From: Pseudomonas monteilii NBRC 103158 = DSM 14164
GTDB taxonomy: Bacteria; Pseudomonadota; Gammaproteobacteria; Pseudomonadales; Pseudomonadaceae
Direction of reading: 5' to 3'
NCBI RefSeq assembly: GCF_000730605.1
Contig: NZ_BBIS01000008.1
Coordinates: 186,001 to 250,000, forward strand
Length of the DNA stretch: 64,000 nt
This document shows, piece by piece, positions 37,652 through 47,388 of this stretch. Every line of letters begins with the position of its first letter. Within the stretch, counting starts at the first letter, position 1. Below the pieces are notes generated by a model. The model saw nothing but the letters and a program-made list of their open reading frames with translations, did no database searches and was not told where the DNA came from. The position numbers and the translations under genes are program-made.

Positions 37652-38065
37652 ATGCCCAACATCATCCGCATCGCCGCTGCCCTGCTGATCGACCCCCAGG
37701 GCCGTACCTTGCTGGTGCGCAAGCGCGGCACCGAGGCCTTCATGCAGCCAGGTGGCAAGATCGATGCCGGTGAATCACCGGTGCAGGCGCTGGTGCGTGA
37801 ACTGCATGAAGAGCTGGGGCTGAACATCAACGCGGACCAGGCCGTGCATCTGGGCCGGTTCAGTGCCCCGGCCGCGAACGAACCAGGCTTCGAGGTGCAA
37901 GCCGAACTGTTCCGTGTCGACAGCGCCGCGTCGGTAACGCCGGCTGCGGAGATCGAAGAGGTGGTGTGGCTGGCTGCCGATCAGGCACCAGCCCTGCCGC
38001 TGGCGCCTTTGACCCGCGACCTGATACTGCCGCTGTACCGCCAGGCAGTCAGCGCACCGCGCTGA
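37652..38065 (+). CDS. Nudix hydrolase
   Basis: 137 residues. The Nudix box GX5EX7REUXEEXGU is complete: GGKIDAGESPVQALVREL followed by HEELGL (about residues 34-57). It hydrolyses a nucleoside diphosphate linked to another group; substrate unknown, MutT-like size. It overlaps the convergent metR stop by 17 bases. Confidence 0.93.
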   Translation: MPNIIRIAAALLIDPQGRTLLVRKRGTEAFMQPGGKIDAGESPVQALVRELHEELGLNINADQAVHLGRFSAPAANEPGFEVQAELFRVDSAASVTPAAEIEEVVWLAADQAPALPLAPLTRDLILPLYRQAVSAPR

Positions 38066-38966
38066 CGCCGTCGAGCGTGGCGAACGAGGTGTCTTTGGCG
38101 GTCAACAAGAAGTCGCGCATGTACGGCGCATCGAGCATGTCGGTGCGCACGGCAGCATAAAGGGTGGCGAACAGGCCTTTTTCACCCAGGCGCTTGCCCT
38201 TTACATAGCCGCGCGAGCTGTACTCGTGCAGTGCCCAGTGCGGCATGCCGCAGACCCCACGGCCACTGGCCACCAGTTGCATCATCATCACCGTCAGCTC
38301 CGACGTGCGCACGGCAGCCGGCTCTATGTCGGCCGGCTCCAGGAAGCGGGTGAAGATGTCCAGGCGGTCGCGCTCCACCGGGTAGGTGATCAGCGTCTGG
38401 TCGAGCAAGTCTTGCGGCACGATGTAGGGCTTGCTGGCCAGCGCGTGCTGGTTAGCCACGGCCAGCATCGCTTCGTACGTGAACAGCGGCACATACGTGA
38501 TACCTGCCAGGTCCACCGGGTCGGAAGTCACCACCAGGTCCAGGTCGCCGCGTGCCAGTGCCGGCAGCGGGGCGAAGGCAAAGCCGGAGGCTAGGTCCAG
38601 CTCCACTTCCGGCCAGGCATCGCGGAACTGGTCGATGGTCGGCATCAGCCACTGGAAGCAGCTGTGGCATTCGATGGCCATGTGCAGGCGCCCGGCGGTG
38701 CCACCGGCCAGGCGCGCAATGTCGCGCTCGGCGCCGCGCAGCAGTGGCAGGGTGGCATCAGCCAGTTGCAGCAGGCGCAGCCCGGCACTGGTGAAGCGGA
38801 TCGGCTTGGTCTTGCGCACGAACAGCGGCAGGCCCAGGCGCTCTTCCAGCTCCTTGAACTGATGCGACAGCGCCGACTGGGTCAGGTGCAGGCGCTCGGC
38901 GGCTTCCACCAGGCTGTCGGCTTCGCGCAGGGCATGAAGGGTTTTCAGGTGACGGATCTCCAGCAC
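38049..38966 (-). CDS. metR: LysR-family regulator MetR
   Basis: Activator of methionine biosynthesis genes such as metE, with homocysteine as co-effector. 305 residues. The winged helix contains ADSLVEAAERLHLTQSALSH and the effector domain starts GRLHMAIECHSCFQWLMPTI, both close to enteric and pseudomonad MetR. metE is not in the window. The upstream gap (38967-39162) leads to a divergent hydrolase gene. Confidence 0.92.
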   Translation of the reverse strand: MLEIRHLKTLHALREADSLVEAAERLHLTQSALSHQFKELEERLGLPLFVRKTKPIRFTSAGLRLLQLADATLPLLRGAERDIARLAGGTAGRLHMAIECHSCFQWLMPTIDQFRDAWPEVELDLASGFAFAPLPALARGDLDLVVTSDPVDLAGITYVPLFTYEAMLAVANQHALASKPYIVPQDLLDQTLITYPVERDRLDIFTRFLEPADIEPAAVRTSELTVMMMQLVASGRGVCGMPHWALHEYSSRGYVKGKRLGEKGLFATLYAAVRTDMLDAPYMRDFLLTAKDTSFATLDGVSAVR

Positions 38967-39078
38967 AGCTGACTCCGGGGTGTGGGATTGAAGAAACAGG
39001 GAATGAGTTGAGTTTCTCTCATGTTGGCGTGCCTGTCGACTGGGCGTTCAGCCGCACCGCCTGGCGGGAGTCATGAAA

Positions 39079-39097
39079 CTGTCACCGAACTGTGGCA
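39079..39097 (+). promoter_or_regulatory. Weak Pho-box-like direct repeat
   Basis: CTGTCAC-CGAA-CTGTGGC: two heptamers 11 bases apart, the spacing of a PhoB box (CTGTCAT-N4-CTGTCAT). The second heptamer matches 5 of 7 positions and the spacer is not AT-rich. Lies 66 bases upstream of the exported hydrolase start. Confidence 0.25.
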
Positions 39098-39162
39098 GCG
39101 CGCCCGAACAGAATTCATCAGACTCGCGCTCTACTGGGGATCTGCATTCTGGTGTTTCTTTC

Positions 39163-40158
39163 ATGCGGGCTTTTTGGCTTTTTCTTTTCTTCCTTTTCAG
39201 CGTACCTGCCAGCTTCGCCGAACAGCGTTGTGACGCCCAGGTACCGGAGCAGCGCGCCGAGCTGGGCACGGTCAGCCTGGTGTACCAGAGCGTGGGCGCG
39301 CCGCGTGATCCGGCCTTGCTGCTGGTCATGGGCCTGGGCGGGCAACTGATCCACTGGCCGGACGATGTGGTCGAGGCATTGTGCCGCCAAGGTTTCAGGG
39401 TTATTCGCTACGACAACCGCGATGTCGGGCTGTCACGCTGGAACCAGGTGCCGCCGTCGGCAAACCTGACGGTGGAGCTGCTGCGTTACAAGCTGGGCTT
39501 GCCAGTGGCGGCGCCTTATACGCTGACCGACATGGCAGACGATGGCTTACGCCTGATGGACGCCTTGGGGGTGCGCCAGTTTCATGTACTGGGCGTGAGC
39601 ATGGGCGGCATGATCGCCCAGCACCTGGCAGCCATGGCTCCCGAGCGCGTGCGCAGCCTGACGTTGATCATGTCCAGTTCCGGGGCGGCGGGGTTGCCGG
39701 CGCCGGCCCCGGCGCTGGTACAGTTGCTGGCCCGGCGTAGCGCGCCAAACCGCGAGGTGGCCATCGAGCAGCAGGCCGACCTGCTGGCGGCGTTGGGCAG
39801 CCCAGAGGTGCGGGACGACCGCGCCGTGTTGCTGCACCAGGCAGCGGTGGCTTACGACCGGGCGTTCAACCCGGACGGGGCCAAGCGCCAGATCATGGCG
39901 ATCCTGGCCGAGCCAAGCCGCGTCGAGCTATTGAACCAGTTGAGGGTGCCGACCCTGGTGGTGCATGGCACGGCTGACCCGTTGCTGCCGGTGATGCATG
40001 GTGTGCACCTGGCGGCGCATATTCAAGGCAGCCAGCTGCGCTTGATACCAGGGCTGGCACACCGCTTCCAGGAGCCGTTCAAAGCGCCGCTGCTGGGGGC
40101 TGTGTTGCCTTATCTGCAAGCGCATCGGCAGGATGTCACGCATATCGCAGGGCTCTGA
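39163..40158 (+). CDS. Exported alpha/beta hydrolase
   Basis: 331 residues from ATG 39163, which starts a signal peptide ([19 protein letters not shown], cut near residue 19). The alpha/beta-hydrolase core has the nucleophile elbow GVSMGG (Ser near residue 147), oxyanion segment [10 protein letters not shown], and late acidic and His regions ([19 protein letters not shown]). Substrate is unknown; an esterase or lactonase acting in the periplasm is likely. Divergent from metR and not evidently part of its regulon. Confidence 0.85.
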   Translation: MRAFWLFLFFLFSVPASFAEQRCDAQVPEQRAELGTVSLVYQSVGAPRDPALLLVMGLGGQLIHWPDDVVEALCRQGFRVIRYDNRDVGLSRWNQVPPSANLTVELLRYKLGLPVAAPYTLTDMADDGLRLMDALGVRQFHVLGVSMGGMIAQHLAAMAPERVRSLTLIMSSSGAAGLPAPAPALVQLLARRSAPNREVAIEQQADLLAALGSPEVRDDRAVLLHQAAVAYDRAFNPDGAKRQIMAILAEPSRVELLNQLRVPTLVVHGTADPLLPVMHGVHLAAHIQGSQLRLIPGLAHRFQEPFKAPLLGAVLPYLQAHRQDVTHIAGL

Positions 40159-40176
40159 AACCCGCGCCGATATCAA

Positions 40177-40512
40177 TCAGTGCATCCGCACCCACAAGGT
40201 CACCAGCACGGTCGCGGCCATCAGCCAGGCCACCGTGGCCAGTGCCAGCGATGCCTCCAGGCGCAGGCGGTCAACCAATAGATACAGGGTCGCCAGGTAC
40301 ACGAAATACGGAATGATCGACCACATGCCGAACAGGATGGTGGTCTTCAGGTCGGCAATGCTGCGCCCCTTGCCAACAATGTAATGGGCAATCAGGGCAA
40401 AAGTGGGGAACAGCGGCACCAGCCCGGCGATGTAGTAGTTACGCGTCTTTGACAGCACCGCCAGCAGCAGTACCACGCCAGCGCCCAGGGCCGCTTTGAA
40501 TACCAGATCCAC
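40177..40512 (-). CDS. glpM: GlpM family membrane protein
   Basis: 111 residues, four membrane helices with short loops (VFKAALGAGVVLLLAVLSKT first). Matches the pseudomonad GlpM family, named for an effect on alginate production and lying near glp genes in P. aeruginosa. Function is not established. The convergent hydrolase ends 18 bases away; aauR ends 25 bases upstream. Confidence 0.85.
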   Translation of the reverse strand: MDLVFKAALGAGVVLLLAVLSKTRNYYIAGLVPLFPTFALIAHYIVGKGRSIADLKTTILFGMWSIIPYFVYLATLYLLVDRLRLEASLALATVAWLMAATVLVTLWVRMH

Positions 40513-40537
40513 GTTGTTATTCCAGTTTGGGTTGAGG

Positions 40538-41866
40538 TCAGCCGAGGCCGTATTTCTTCACTTTGTCGAACAACGTGGTCTTGGCCATGCCCAGCTCCTG
40601 GCTGGCCTGGCTCAGGTTGCCCCCGGTGCGCTGCAGGGCGTCGCTGAGCAGGTTGCGTTCAAACGCCTCCACCGCCTCGGCAAAGCCCAAACCTTGGCTG
40701 GCGCCGCTGCTGGGGCCTTTCTTGAACGCCGGCAGGCCAAGCGCATAGCGTTCGGCCACGTTGCGCAACTCGCGCACATTGCCCGGCCAATCGTGGGCCA
40801 TCAGGCGCGACAAGGTCTGGCTGTCCAGCGTCGGGGTTTCCCGGTCGAAGCGCAGGGCCGACTGCTGGAGGAAGTGTTCGAACAGTTGCAGGATGTCTTC
40901 GCGGCGCTCGCGCAGTGGCGGCAGTTCCAGGGTGACCACGTTCAGCCGGTAATACAGGTCGCTGCGGAACTGGCCGCTCTGGCCCATGCTGTCGAGGTCG
41001 GCCTTGGTCGCGGCAATTACCCGGCAATCCACCGGGATGCTCTGGTTAGAGCCCAATCGTTCCAGGGTACGTTCCTGCAGCACGCGCAGCAGCTTGATCT
41101 GCAGGTTGATCGGCATGCTCTCGACTTCATCGAGGAACAGCGTGCCGCCGTTGGCGTGCTCGATCTTGCCGATGCGGCGTTTGCCGGCGCCGGTGAAGGC
41201 GTTGGCCTCATGGCCAAAAATCTCGCTTTCGAACAGGTTTTCCGGCAGGCCGCCACAGTTCAGCGCCACGAACGGTTGGCTCTGGCGGCGGCTGAAATCG
41301 TGCAGGCAGCGTGCGACCAGCTCTTTCCCGGTACCGGTTTCGCCTTCGATCAGCACGTTGGCTGAGGTATCGGCGACGTTGGCGATCAGTTCGCGCAAGT
41401 GCTCCATGGCGGGGGAACGGCCAATGATGCGGCCCTCAAGGCTGCTCTGTCCGGCCAGTTGGCGGCGTAGGGCCACCACTTCTCGCGACAGCCCGCGTTG
41501 CTCCAGTGCGCGGCGCACCACATCGACCAGGCGCTCGGGGGAGAACGGTTTTTCCATGAAGTCGTAGGCGCCGTTACGCATGGCGCCGACGGCCATGTCG
41601 ATATCGCCATGGCCGGTGATCAGCACCACCGGCAGGCTGCGATCACGGGCCTTTAGGCGGTTGAGCAGTTCCAGGCCGTCAATGCCTGGCAGGCGGATGT
41701 CACTGACGACAATGCCGGCGAAATCGTCGCCGATGCGTTCCAGCGCCTGTTCGGCGCTACCCACGCCTTCGCAGGCGATATCTTCCAGCGCCAGCGCCTG
41801 CTGGCAGCCGAGCAGCACATGCGGGTCGTCTTCGACGATCAGGACGGTAAGAGGCGCTTGGTTCAT
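40538..41866 (-). CDS. aauR: Sigma-54-dependent response regulator AauR (DctD family)
   Basis: 442 residues: receiver domain (LIVEDDPHVLLGCQQALALE; phospho-Asp in VVSDIRLPG), AAA+ domain with Walker A GETGTGKE and the sigma-54 contact loop GAFTGA present as NAFTGAGKRR (first residue Asn), and a Fis-type helix-turn-helix (LSQASQELGMAKTTLFDKVK). In P. putida AauR with AauS activates uptake and use of aspartate and glutamate; the adjacent aat operon and its promoter sites here fit that. Confidence 0.92.
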   Translation of the reverse strand: MNQAPLTVLIVEDDPHVLLGCQQALALEDIACEGVGSAEQALERIGDDFAGIVVSDIRLPGIDGLELLNRLKARDRSLPVVLITGHGDIDMAVGAMRNGAYDFMEKPFSPERLVDVVRRALEQRGLSREVVALRRQLAGQSSLEGRIIGRSPAMEHLRELIANVADTSANVLIEGETGTGKELVARCLHDFSRRQSQPFVALNCGGLPENLFESEIFGHEANAFTGAGKRRIGKIEHANGGTLFLDEVESMPINLQIKLLRVLQERTLERLGSNQSIPVDCRVIAATKADLDSMGQSGQFRSDLYYRLNVVTLELPPLRERREDILQLFEHFLQQSALRFDRETPTLDSQTLSRLMAHDWPGNVRELRNVAERYALGLPAFKKGPSSGASQGLGFAEAVEAFERNLLSDALQRTGGNLSQASQELGMAKTTLFDKVKKYGLG

Positions 41867-43767
41867 GGGTGCTCTGCCGATTCGCTAGGGGGAGAAACCA
41901 GGGGCAAGGCCAGGACGAAGGCCGTGCCGCCAGTGGCGGGGTGCTCGACGTTGAGGCTGCCCTTGGCGGCGGCGGCAAGGCTCGCCGACAAGGTCAGGCC
42001 CAGGCCCAGGCCATGTTCGCCCGGTTTGGTGGTGAAGAAAGGTTCGAACAGGTGCTTGCGCGCCTCGGCATCGATGCCGTGGCCATTGTCGCGCACCTGC
42101 AAGCGGTACTTGTCGCCCTGCAGGTCGCCTTCCAGCCATAGCTCGGGCAGCGGTTGCGCGGCCATGGCATCAAGCGCGTTGCCGATCAGGTTGACCAGAA
42201 TCTGTTCGAGGCGCGTCTGGTCGATAGCCAGCTGCTGGTCGTCGAACTGGTGGTGCAACTGCAAATGGCAGGCGCTGATGCGGTTGGCCAATACTTGCAA
42301 GGTCGCCTCCACCGCCTTGGCCAGCGAGGCCTGGCCGCTGTCATCGCCGCGCCGGGCGAAGGAGCGCAGGCTGGCGGTGATGCGGCCCATGCGGTCAATA
42401 AGGTCGTTCATGGTGCGCAGGTTGGTGCTGGCGGTTTCCAGTGCCCCACGTTCGAGGAAACGCACCGTGTTGCCAGACAAGGTGCGCAACGCGGCCAGCG
42501 GCTGGTTCAGCTCATGGGCGATACTGGTGGACATTTGCCCGATGGCCGCCAGCTTACCGGCCTGCACCAACTCATCCTGGGCGTGGCGCAAGGTTTGCTC
42601 TGCATGCCGGCGCTCGCGAATTTGCCCCTTCAGGCGTTCGTTGCTGGCACGCAGGTCGGCGGTGCGCTCGGCAATCCGCCGCTCCAGCTGGCTATTCGCT
42701 TCCTCAAGGGCTTCACGGGCTGCCAGGCGGGTAGCGATGACCTTGCGTCGTTCGTTCCAGGCGATGCCGAGGATCGCCAGCAAGGCGAACGCCACGCCCA
42801 CCAGAATACCCTGCACCATGGATTCGCGGCGCAGGTCCTGCAGCGGGGTCAGCAGGGTGAAATGCCAGGGTGTATCCACCAGGCGACGGGTCTGCGCCAG
42901 GTAGGCAACCTCGTGGGGTTTGCCTTTTGCGGTTTCGCTGTTGGCCGGGAAGGTCAGTTTTTCCACGCCATCGGCCAGGGTTTCCCGGGCCAGTGGCTGC
43001 AACTCGTTCAGCGGCCACCAGTAGTATTGCAGGCTGCGCGCCAGGCGCTCCTTGATTTGCGGGGTCAGCGGACGCACCGACTTCAGGCGTCGGGCCGGGT
43101 CGCTGGAAAGGATGATGATGCCGTTCTCGTCACTGACGAACGCCTCCAGACGGGCACGTTGCCAGCGCTCCTCAAGCGTGTCCAGGCGCACCTTGATCAC
43201 GGCCACGCCGATGATCTTGCCGTGCTCCTCCAGGCCATGAGCCAGGTAGTAGCCAGCCTCGCCGGTGGTGCTGCCGATGCCATAGAAACGCCCAGGCTCA
43301 CCGCGCACGGCTGTCTGGAAGTAGGCGCGGAACGACAGGTCTTCACCCAGGAACGAGTCGGCGTCGCGCCAGTTGCTGGTGGCCTGTACCCGGCCATTGG
43401 TATCGAGAACGAAGATGGCTCGGCTGCGGCTGCGCCGGTTCAGGCCCTCAAGGTATTCGTTTACCGTTTGCCGTGAGCCGCCGTCCGGGTCGGTGAGCAG
43501 GTGCGAGACGCTGTCTTCCAGCTCCAGCAGGCTCGGCAGGTAGGTGTACTTGCTGATTTCGCTTTCGACGGTGCGCGCGTGCAGCTCCAGCTGGCGCTCA
43601 CCGTTTTCGCTGAGGGTGCGAATGCCGTTGCTTTCGCTGATCAGGTAGCCAGCCATCCCCAGTCCGACCATCAGCAGGATGATCAGGGGCGGCAACAGCA
43701 ATTGGCGGAGCAGGCGGGAATTCACGGCAGGCTTTGCAGGGAGAAGAAGCGAAGGATCGCATTTCAT
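41863..43767 (-). CDS. aauS: Sensor histidine kinase AauS (DctB family)
   Basis: Senses acidic amino acids in the periplasm. 634 residues from ATG 43767 (a GTG codon immediately precedes it). First membrane segment about 25-46 (PPLIILLMVGLGMAGYLI), a periplasmic double-Cache region to about 320, second membrane segment (ILVGVAFALLAILGI), a coiled coil, then the kinase core with phospho-His in STSIAHELNQPLAALRTL and ATP boxes NLIGNALDAMA and GLGLGLTLS. Its stop overlaps the aauR start (ATGA). Confidence 0.92.
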   Translation of the reverse strand: MKCDPSLLLPAKPAVNSRLLRQLLLPPLIILLMVGLGMAGYLISESNGIRTLSENGERQLELHARTVESEISKYTYLPSLLELEDSVSHLLTDPDGGSRQTVNEYLEGLNRRSRSRAIFVLDTNGRVQATSNWRDADSFLGEDLSFRAYFQTAVRGEPGRFYGIGSTTGEAGYYLAHGLEEHGKIIGVAVIKVRLDTLEERWQRARLEAFVSDENGIIILSSDPARRLKSVRPLTPQIKERLARSLQYYWWPLNELQPLARETLADGVEKLTFPANSETAKGKPHEVAYLAQTRRLVDTPWHFTLLTPLQDLRRESMVQGILVGVAFALLAILGIAWNERRKVIATRLAAREALEEANSQLERRIAERTADLRASNERLKGQIRERRHAEQTLRHAQDELVQAGKLAAIGQMSTSIAHELNQPLAALRTLSGNTVRFLERGALETASTNLRTMNDLIDRMGRITASLRSFARRGDDSGQASLAKAVEATLQVLANRISACHLQLHHQFDDQQLAIDQTRLEQILVNLIGNALDAMAAQPLPELWLEGDLQGDKYRLQVRDNGHGIDAEARKHLFEPFFTTKPGEHGLGLGLTLSASLAAAAKGSLNVEHPATGGTAFVLALPLVSPPSESAEHP

Positions 43768-43796
43768 CACAGTGGCCTTGTCACGACCAGCGCCAA

Positions 43797-43812
43797 CTGC
43801 CCGAAAGGGCAG
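43797..43812 (-). terminator. Hairpin after aatP
   Basis: CTGCCC-GAAA-GGGCAG lies between the aatP stop (43841) and the aauS start, and probably ends or weakens transcription of the aat operon before aauS. No T-tract. Confidence 0.5.
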
Positions 43813-43840
43813 CGGCGCCGACCGGTTCAGTGAGGCAAAA

Positions 43841-44571
<731 letters not shown>

Positions 44572-44575
<4 letters not shown>

Positions 44576-45243
44576 ACGGTGATCCTTTTTTGCAGGCGCT
44601 TGACCAGCCACGAAGCGGAGAAGCTGATGAGGAAGTACACGACACCGGCGAAGATCAGGAACTCATGGGAGCGCCCGATGATGTCGCCGTTGGAGCGTGC
44701 CGAGTTGAGGAAGTCCACCAGGCCTACGGTGTACACCAGCGAGGTGTCCTGGAACAGGATGATGCTCTGCTGCAACAGCAGCGGGGTCATCTTGCGGAAG
44801 GCCTGGGGCAGGATGATAAGGCGCATGGTCTGGCCGTAGGTCATGCCCAGGGCCTGGGCGGCGCCCATCTGGCCCTTGGAAATCGACTGCACGCCAGCGC
44901 GGACGATTTCGCAGAAGTAGGCGGCCTCGAACATCATGAACGCCACCACGCAGGAGGTGAAGGCACCCACCGGGGTGTCCTCGCCGGTGATCCAGCGCAG
45001 CACGAATGGCACCGCCAGGTAGAACCAGGTGATCACCAGCAGCAGAGGGATGGAACGGAAGTAGTTGACGTAAGCGCCGGCCACGTTCGACAGCAGCTTG
45101 TTCGACGACAAGCGCATCAGGGCCAAGATGGTGCCCAGCACGATGCCGCCAACCACGCCCATGACCATCAGTTGCAGGGTCATGACCATGCCTTCCCACA
45201 AGGCAGGCAGGGCCGGGATGATTTCGCTGAAATCCATGTCCAT
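44572..45243 (-). CDS. aatM: Acidic amino acid ABC transporter permease AatM
   Basis: 223 residues with five membrane helices of the HisM/GltK polar amino acid permease family ([20 protein letters not shown] first). The EAA loop that docks the ATPase reads [20 protein letters not shown]. It begins 1 base before the aatQ stop region and forms the membrane heterodimer with AatQ. Confidence 0.9.
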
Positions 45244-45990
45244 TTATTTGCCCCCTACGGAAATCAGGCCAGGCACCGAGACTTTCTTCTCGACCATGCG
45301 CATCAGCAGCATCAGGCCCATGTTCAGGGTGAAGTAGATCAGCGTGGCCAGGGTAAAGGCCTCGAACAGGTTGGCCGAGAACTCGGCGGTTTGCTTGGTT
45401 TGTGCCAGCAGCTCCATCAGGCCGATCAGTGACGCCACCGAGGAGTTCTTGAACACGTTCAAGAATTCTGACGTGAGCGGCGGAATGATGATCCGGTAGG
45501 CTTGCGGCAGCAGCACGTTGGTGTAGATCTGCGGCAGGCTGAAGCCCATGGCACGGGCAGCGGCTTCCTGGCCGCGGGGCAGCGCCTGGATACCGGTACG
45601 TACCTGTTCACACACGCGGGCGGCGGTGAACAGGCCCAGGCAGATCACCACGCTGATCAGTGCCGAGGTCGTCGGGTTGAGGTCTTGCTTGAACCATTCC
45701 TGCAGGCCTTCGGGCAACAGGTCCGGTACCAGGAAGTACCAGATGAACAGCTGCACCAGCAGCGGCACGTTGCGGAACAGCTCCACATAGGCGGTCGCGA
45801 TACCGGATACCACGCGGTTCGGCACGGTACGCATCACACCGAGCACCGAGCCCAGCAGCAAGGCGATAATCCAGGCGGAAATGGCGATGGCGATGGTCCA
45901 GCCCAGACCGGTGACGTACCAGTCCAGATAAGTTTCGCTGCCCACGCCGGTGGACTTGAAGAACACGCCCCAGTCCCAGTTGTAATTCAT
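45244..45990 (-). CDS. aatQ: Acidic amino acid ABC transporter permease AatQ
   Basis: 248 residues, HisM/GltJ-type permease with the EAA loop EAAARAMGFSLPQIYTNVLL. The long N-terminal segment (NWGVFFKSTG-like MNYNWDWGVFFKSTGVGSET) resembles E. coli GltJ. It follows aatJ after a 147-base gap that contains a stable hairpin, an arrangement that often lets the binding protein be made in excess of the membrane parts. Confidence 0.9.
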   Translation of the reverse strand: MNYNWDWGVFFKSTGVGSETYLDWYVTGLGWTIAIAISAWIIALLLGSVLGVMRTVPNRVVSGIATAYVELFRNVPLLVQLFIWYFLVPDLLPEGLQEWFKQDLNPTTSALISVVICLGLFTAARVCEQVRTGIQALPRGQEAAARAMGFSLPQIYTNVLLPQAYRIIIPPLTSEFLNVFKNSSVASLIGLMELLAQTKQTAEFSANLFEAFTLATLIYFTLNMGLMLLMRMVEKKVSVPGLISVGGK

Positions 45991-46032
45991 CGGGATTTCC
46001 CCTCAGACGGTTGTTTCACGGGCACCTTCGAG

Positions 46033-46061
46033 CATCCGGGGGCGCTGGGCGCCCTCGGATG
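46033..46061 (-). promoter_or_regulatory. Intra-operon hairpin between aatJ and aatQ
   Basis: CATCCGGGGGCGC pairs with GCGCCCTCGGATG (one G-U pair) around a 3-nt loop. There is no T-tract, so it more likely protects the 3' end of aatJ mRNA or reduces read-through than terminates fully. Confidence 0.55.
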
Positions 46062-46137
46062 AAAGGGTAGACACTAATGTTGCGGCCTGTGGGTTCAATC
46101 GTGCGCGGATGCGCATCAGGCCACTAAACGCTGAGGA

Positions 46138-47055
46138 TCAGGACTTCTTCTCGTCCGCTGCCTTGTCGGTCGGCTCGGCGATCAGTTTCTTCAGCTCTTC
46201 GCTCATCGGGAACTGCAGGTTCAGGCCCTTTGGCGGGATCGGCTGCTGGAACCACTTGTCGTAGCTCTTGTTGACTTCGCCCGACTTGAAGTAACCGACG
46301 ATGGCGTCATCGACCGCTTTCTTGAAGGCTGCGTCATCCTTGCGCACCATGCAGCCGTAGATTTCGTACGACTGCGGGGTACCGGTGATGACCCAGTCCG
46401 ACGGTTTGCGGGCCTTGGCCATTTCGCCGGCGAGCAGGGCGTCGTCCATCATGAAGGCCACGGCGCGGCCGCTTTCGAGCATGTTGAAGGCTTCACCGTG
46501 GTCCTTGGCGGAAATCACGTTCATCTTCATCTGCTTGTCGGCGTTCATCGCCTTAAGGATGCGTTCGGACGTGGTGCCCGCAGTGGTTACCACGTTCTTG
46601 CCGGCCAGGTCCGGGAAGTCTTTGTATGCCGGCTGACCGTCCTTGACCTTGGTCAGCAGGCGGGTACCGACTTCGAAGATGCCGACCGAGAAGCCGACTT
46701 GCTGCTGGCGCTCGACGTTGTTGGTGGTGGAGCCGCACTCCAGGTCGACGGTGCCGTTCTGCACCAGCGGGATACGGGTCTGAGAGGTGACCAGGTTGTA
46801 ACGGACCTTGATGTCCGTGCCCAGTTGCTTCTTCAGGGCGTCGACGACAGCCAGCTGGATGTCATGCGAGTAGCCCACGGGCTCGGGCTTGCCGGCCAGG
46901 TAGGAAAACGGGATGGAGGAGTCGCGGTGGCCCAGGGTGATGGTGCCCGATTCCTTGATCTTCTTCAGGGTGCCGGTCAGTTCTTCTGCCATGGCTGGCG
47001 AAGCGATCACAGCAGCCGCGATGGCGGCGCCCAGCAATTGACGAACGATACGCAT
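46138..47055 (-). CDS. aatJ: Glutamate/aspartate periplasmic binding protein AatJ
   Basis: 305 residues from ATG 47055, with GAGGAA about 9 bases upstream. Signal peptide MRIVRQLLGAAIAAAVIASP..AMA. The family-3 solute-binding fold shows TLGHRDSSIPFSYLAGKPEP and the ligand region PLVQNGTVDLECGSTTNNVE, as in E. coli GltI. First gene of the aatJQMP operon. Confidence 0.94.
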   Translation of the reverse strand: MRIVRQLLGAAIAAAVIASPAMAEELTGTLKKIKESGTITLGHRDSSIPFSYLAGKPEPVGYSHDIQLAVVDALKKQLGTDIKVRYNLVTSQTRIPLVQNGTVDLECGSTTNNVERQQQVGFSVGIFEVGTRLLTKVKDGQPAYKDFPDLAGKNVVTTAGTTSERILKAMNADKQMKMNVISAKDHGEAFNMLESGRAVAFMMDDALLAGEMAKARKPSDWVITGTPQSYEIYGCMVRKDDAAFKKAVDDAIVGYFKSGEVNKSYDKWFQQPIPPKGLNLQFPMSEELKKLIAEPTDKAADEKKS

Positions 47056-47158
47056 CAAATTTTCCTCGACGTGTTTGTTTTTTTTATGGAGCCGTTGGCG
47101 GACTCTTTCGTTCAACGAATACCGCAAGAAGCGAGTGCATTCGGCTACCAAGTGTAGA

Positions 47159-47173
47159 GCATGACTCGTGCCA
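47159..47173 (-). promoter_or_regulatory. Sigma-54 promoter of aatJ
   Basis: Read on the minus strand: TGGCACG-AGTC-ATGC. The -24 element is perfect and the GG and GC dinucleotides have the required 10-base spacing; the -12 element is ATGC instead of TTGC. The start of transcription would be near 47147, about 90 bases upstream of the aatJ ATG. Confidence 0.8.
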
Positions 47174-47245
47174 AGCCCTGACTCCGATCATAACGCCGCG
47201 AAAATCCTGGGGTTTGAAGTTTTCCAGGCAATTGCAACGTAATTT

Positions 47246-47294
47246 TTCGGCCGGTATTCCGAACGCGTTGCATTTTGGTGTTCGGTAATCCGAA
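47246..47294. promoter_or_regulatory. AauR-type upstream activator sites
   Basis: TTCGGTAATCCGAA (47281-47294) fits TTCGG-N4-CCGAA, the motif I recall for AauR in P. putida. A second, looser copy at 47246-47263 has TTCGG and CCGAA 8 bases apart; its better-spaced half reads GCCGG-TATT-CCGAA. Their centres are about 31-33 bases (three helical turns) apart and 100-140 bases upstream of the predicted aatJ transcription start, the usual place for sigma-54 activators. Confidence 0.75.
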
Positions 47295-47388
47295 TGGGGG
47301 GCTGGTGAGTTGATGGTACTCATATTTAATTACCACTTTCGTAGCGTGAGGCCGTGGCCTGCTACCTGAATTTCAGGAGGCAGAACCC

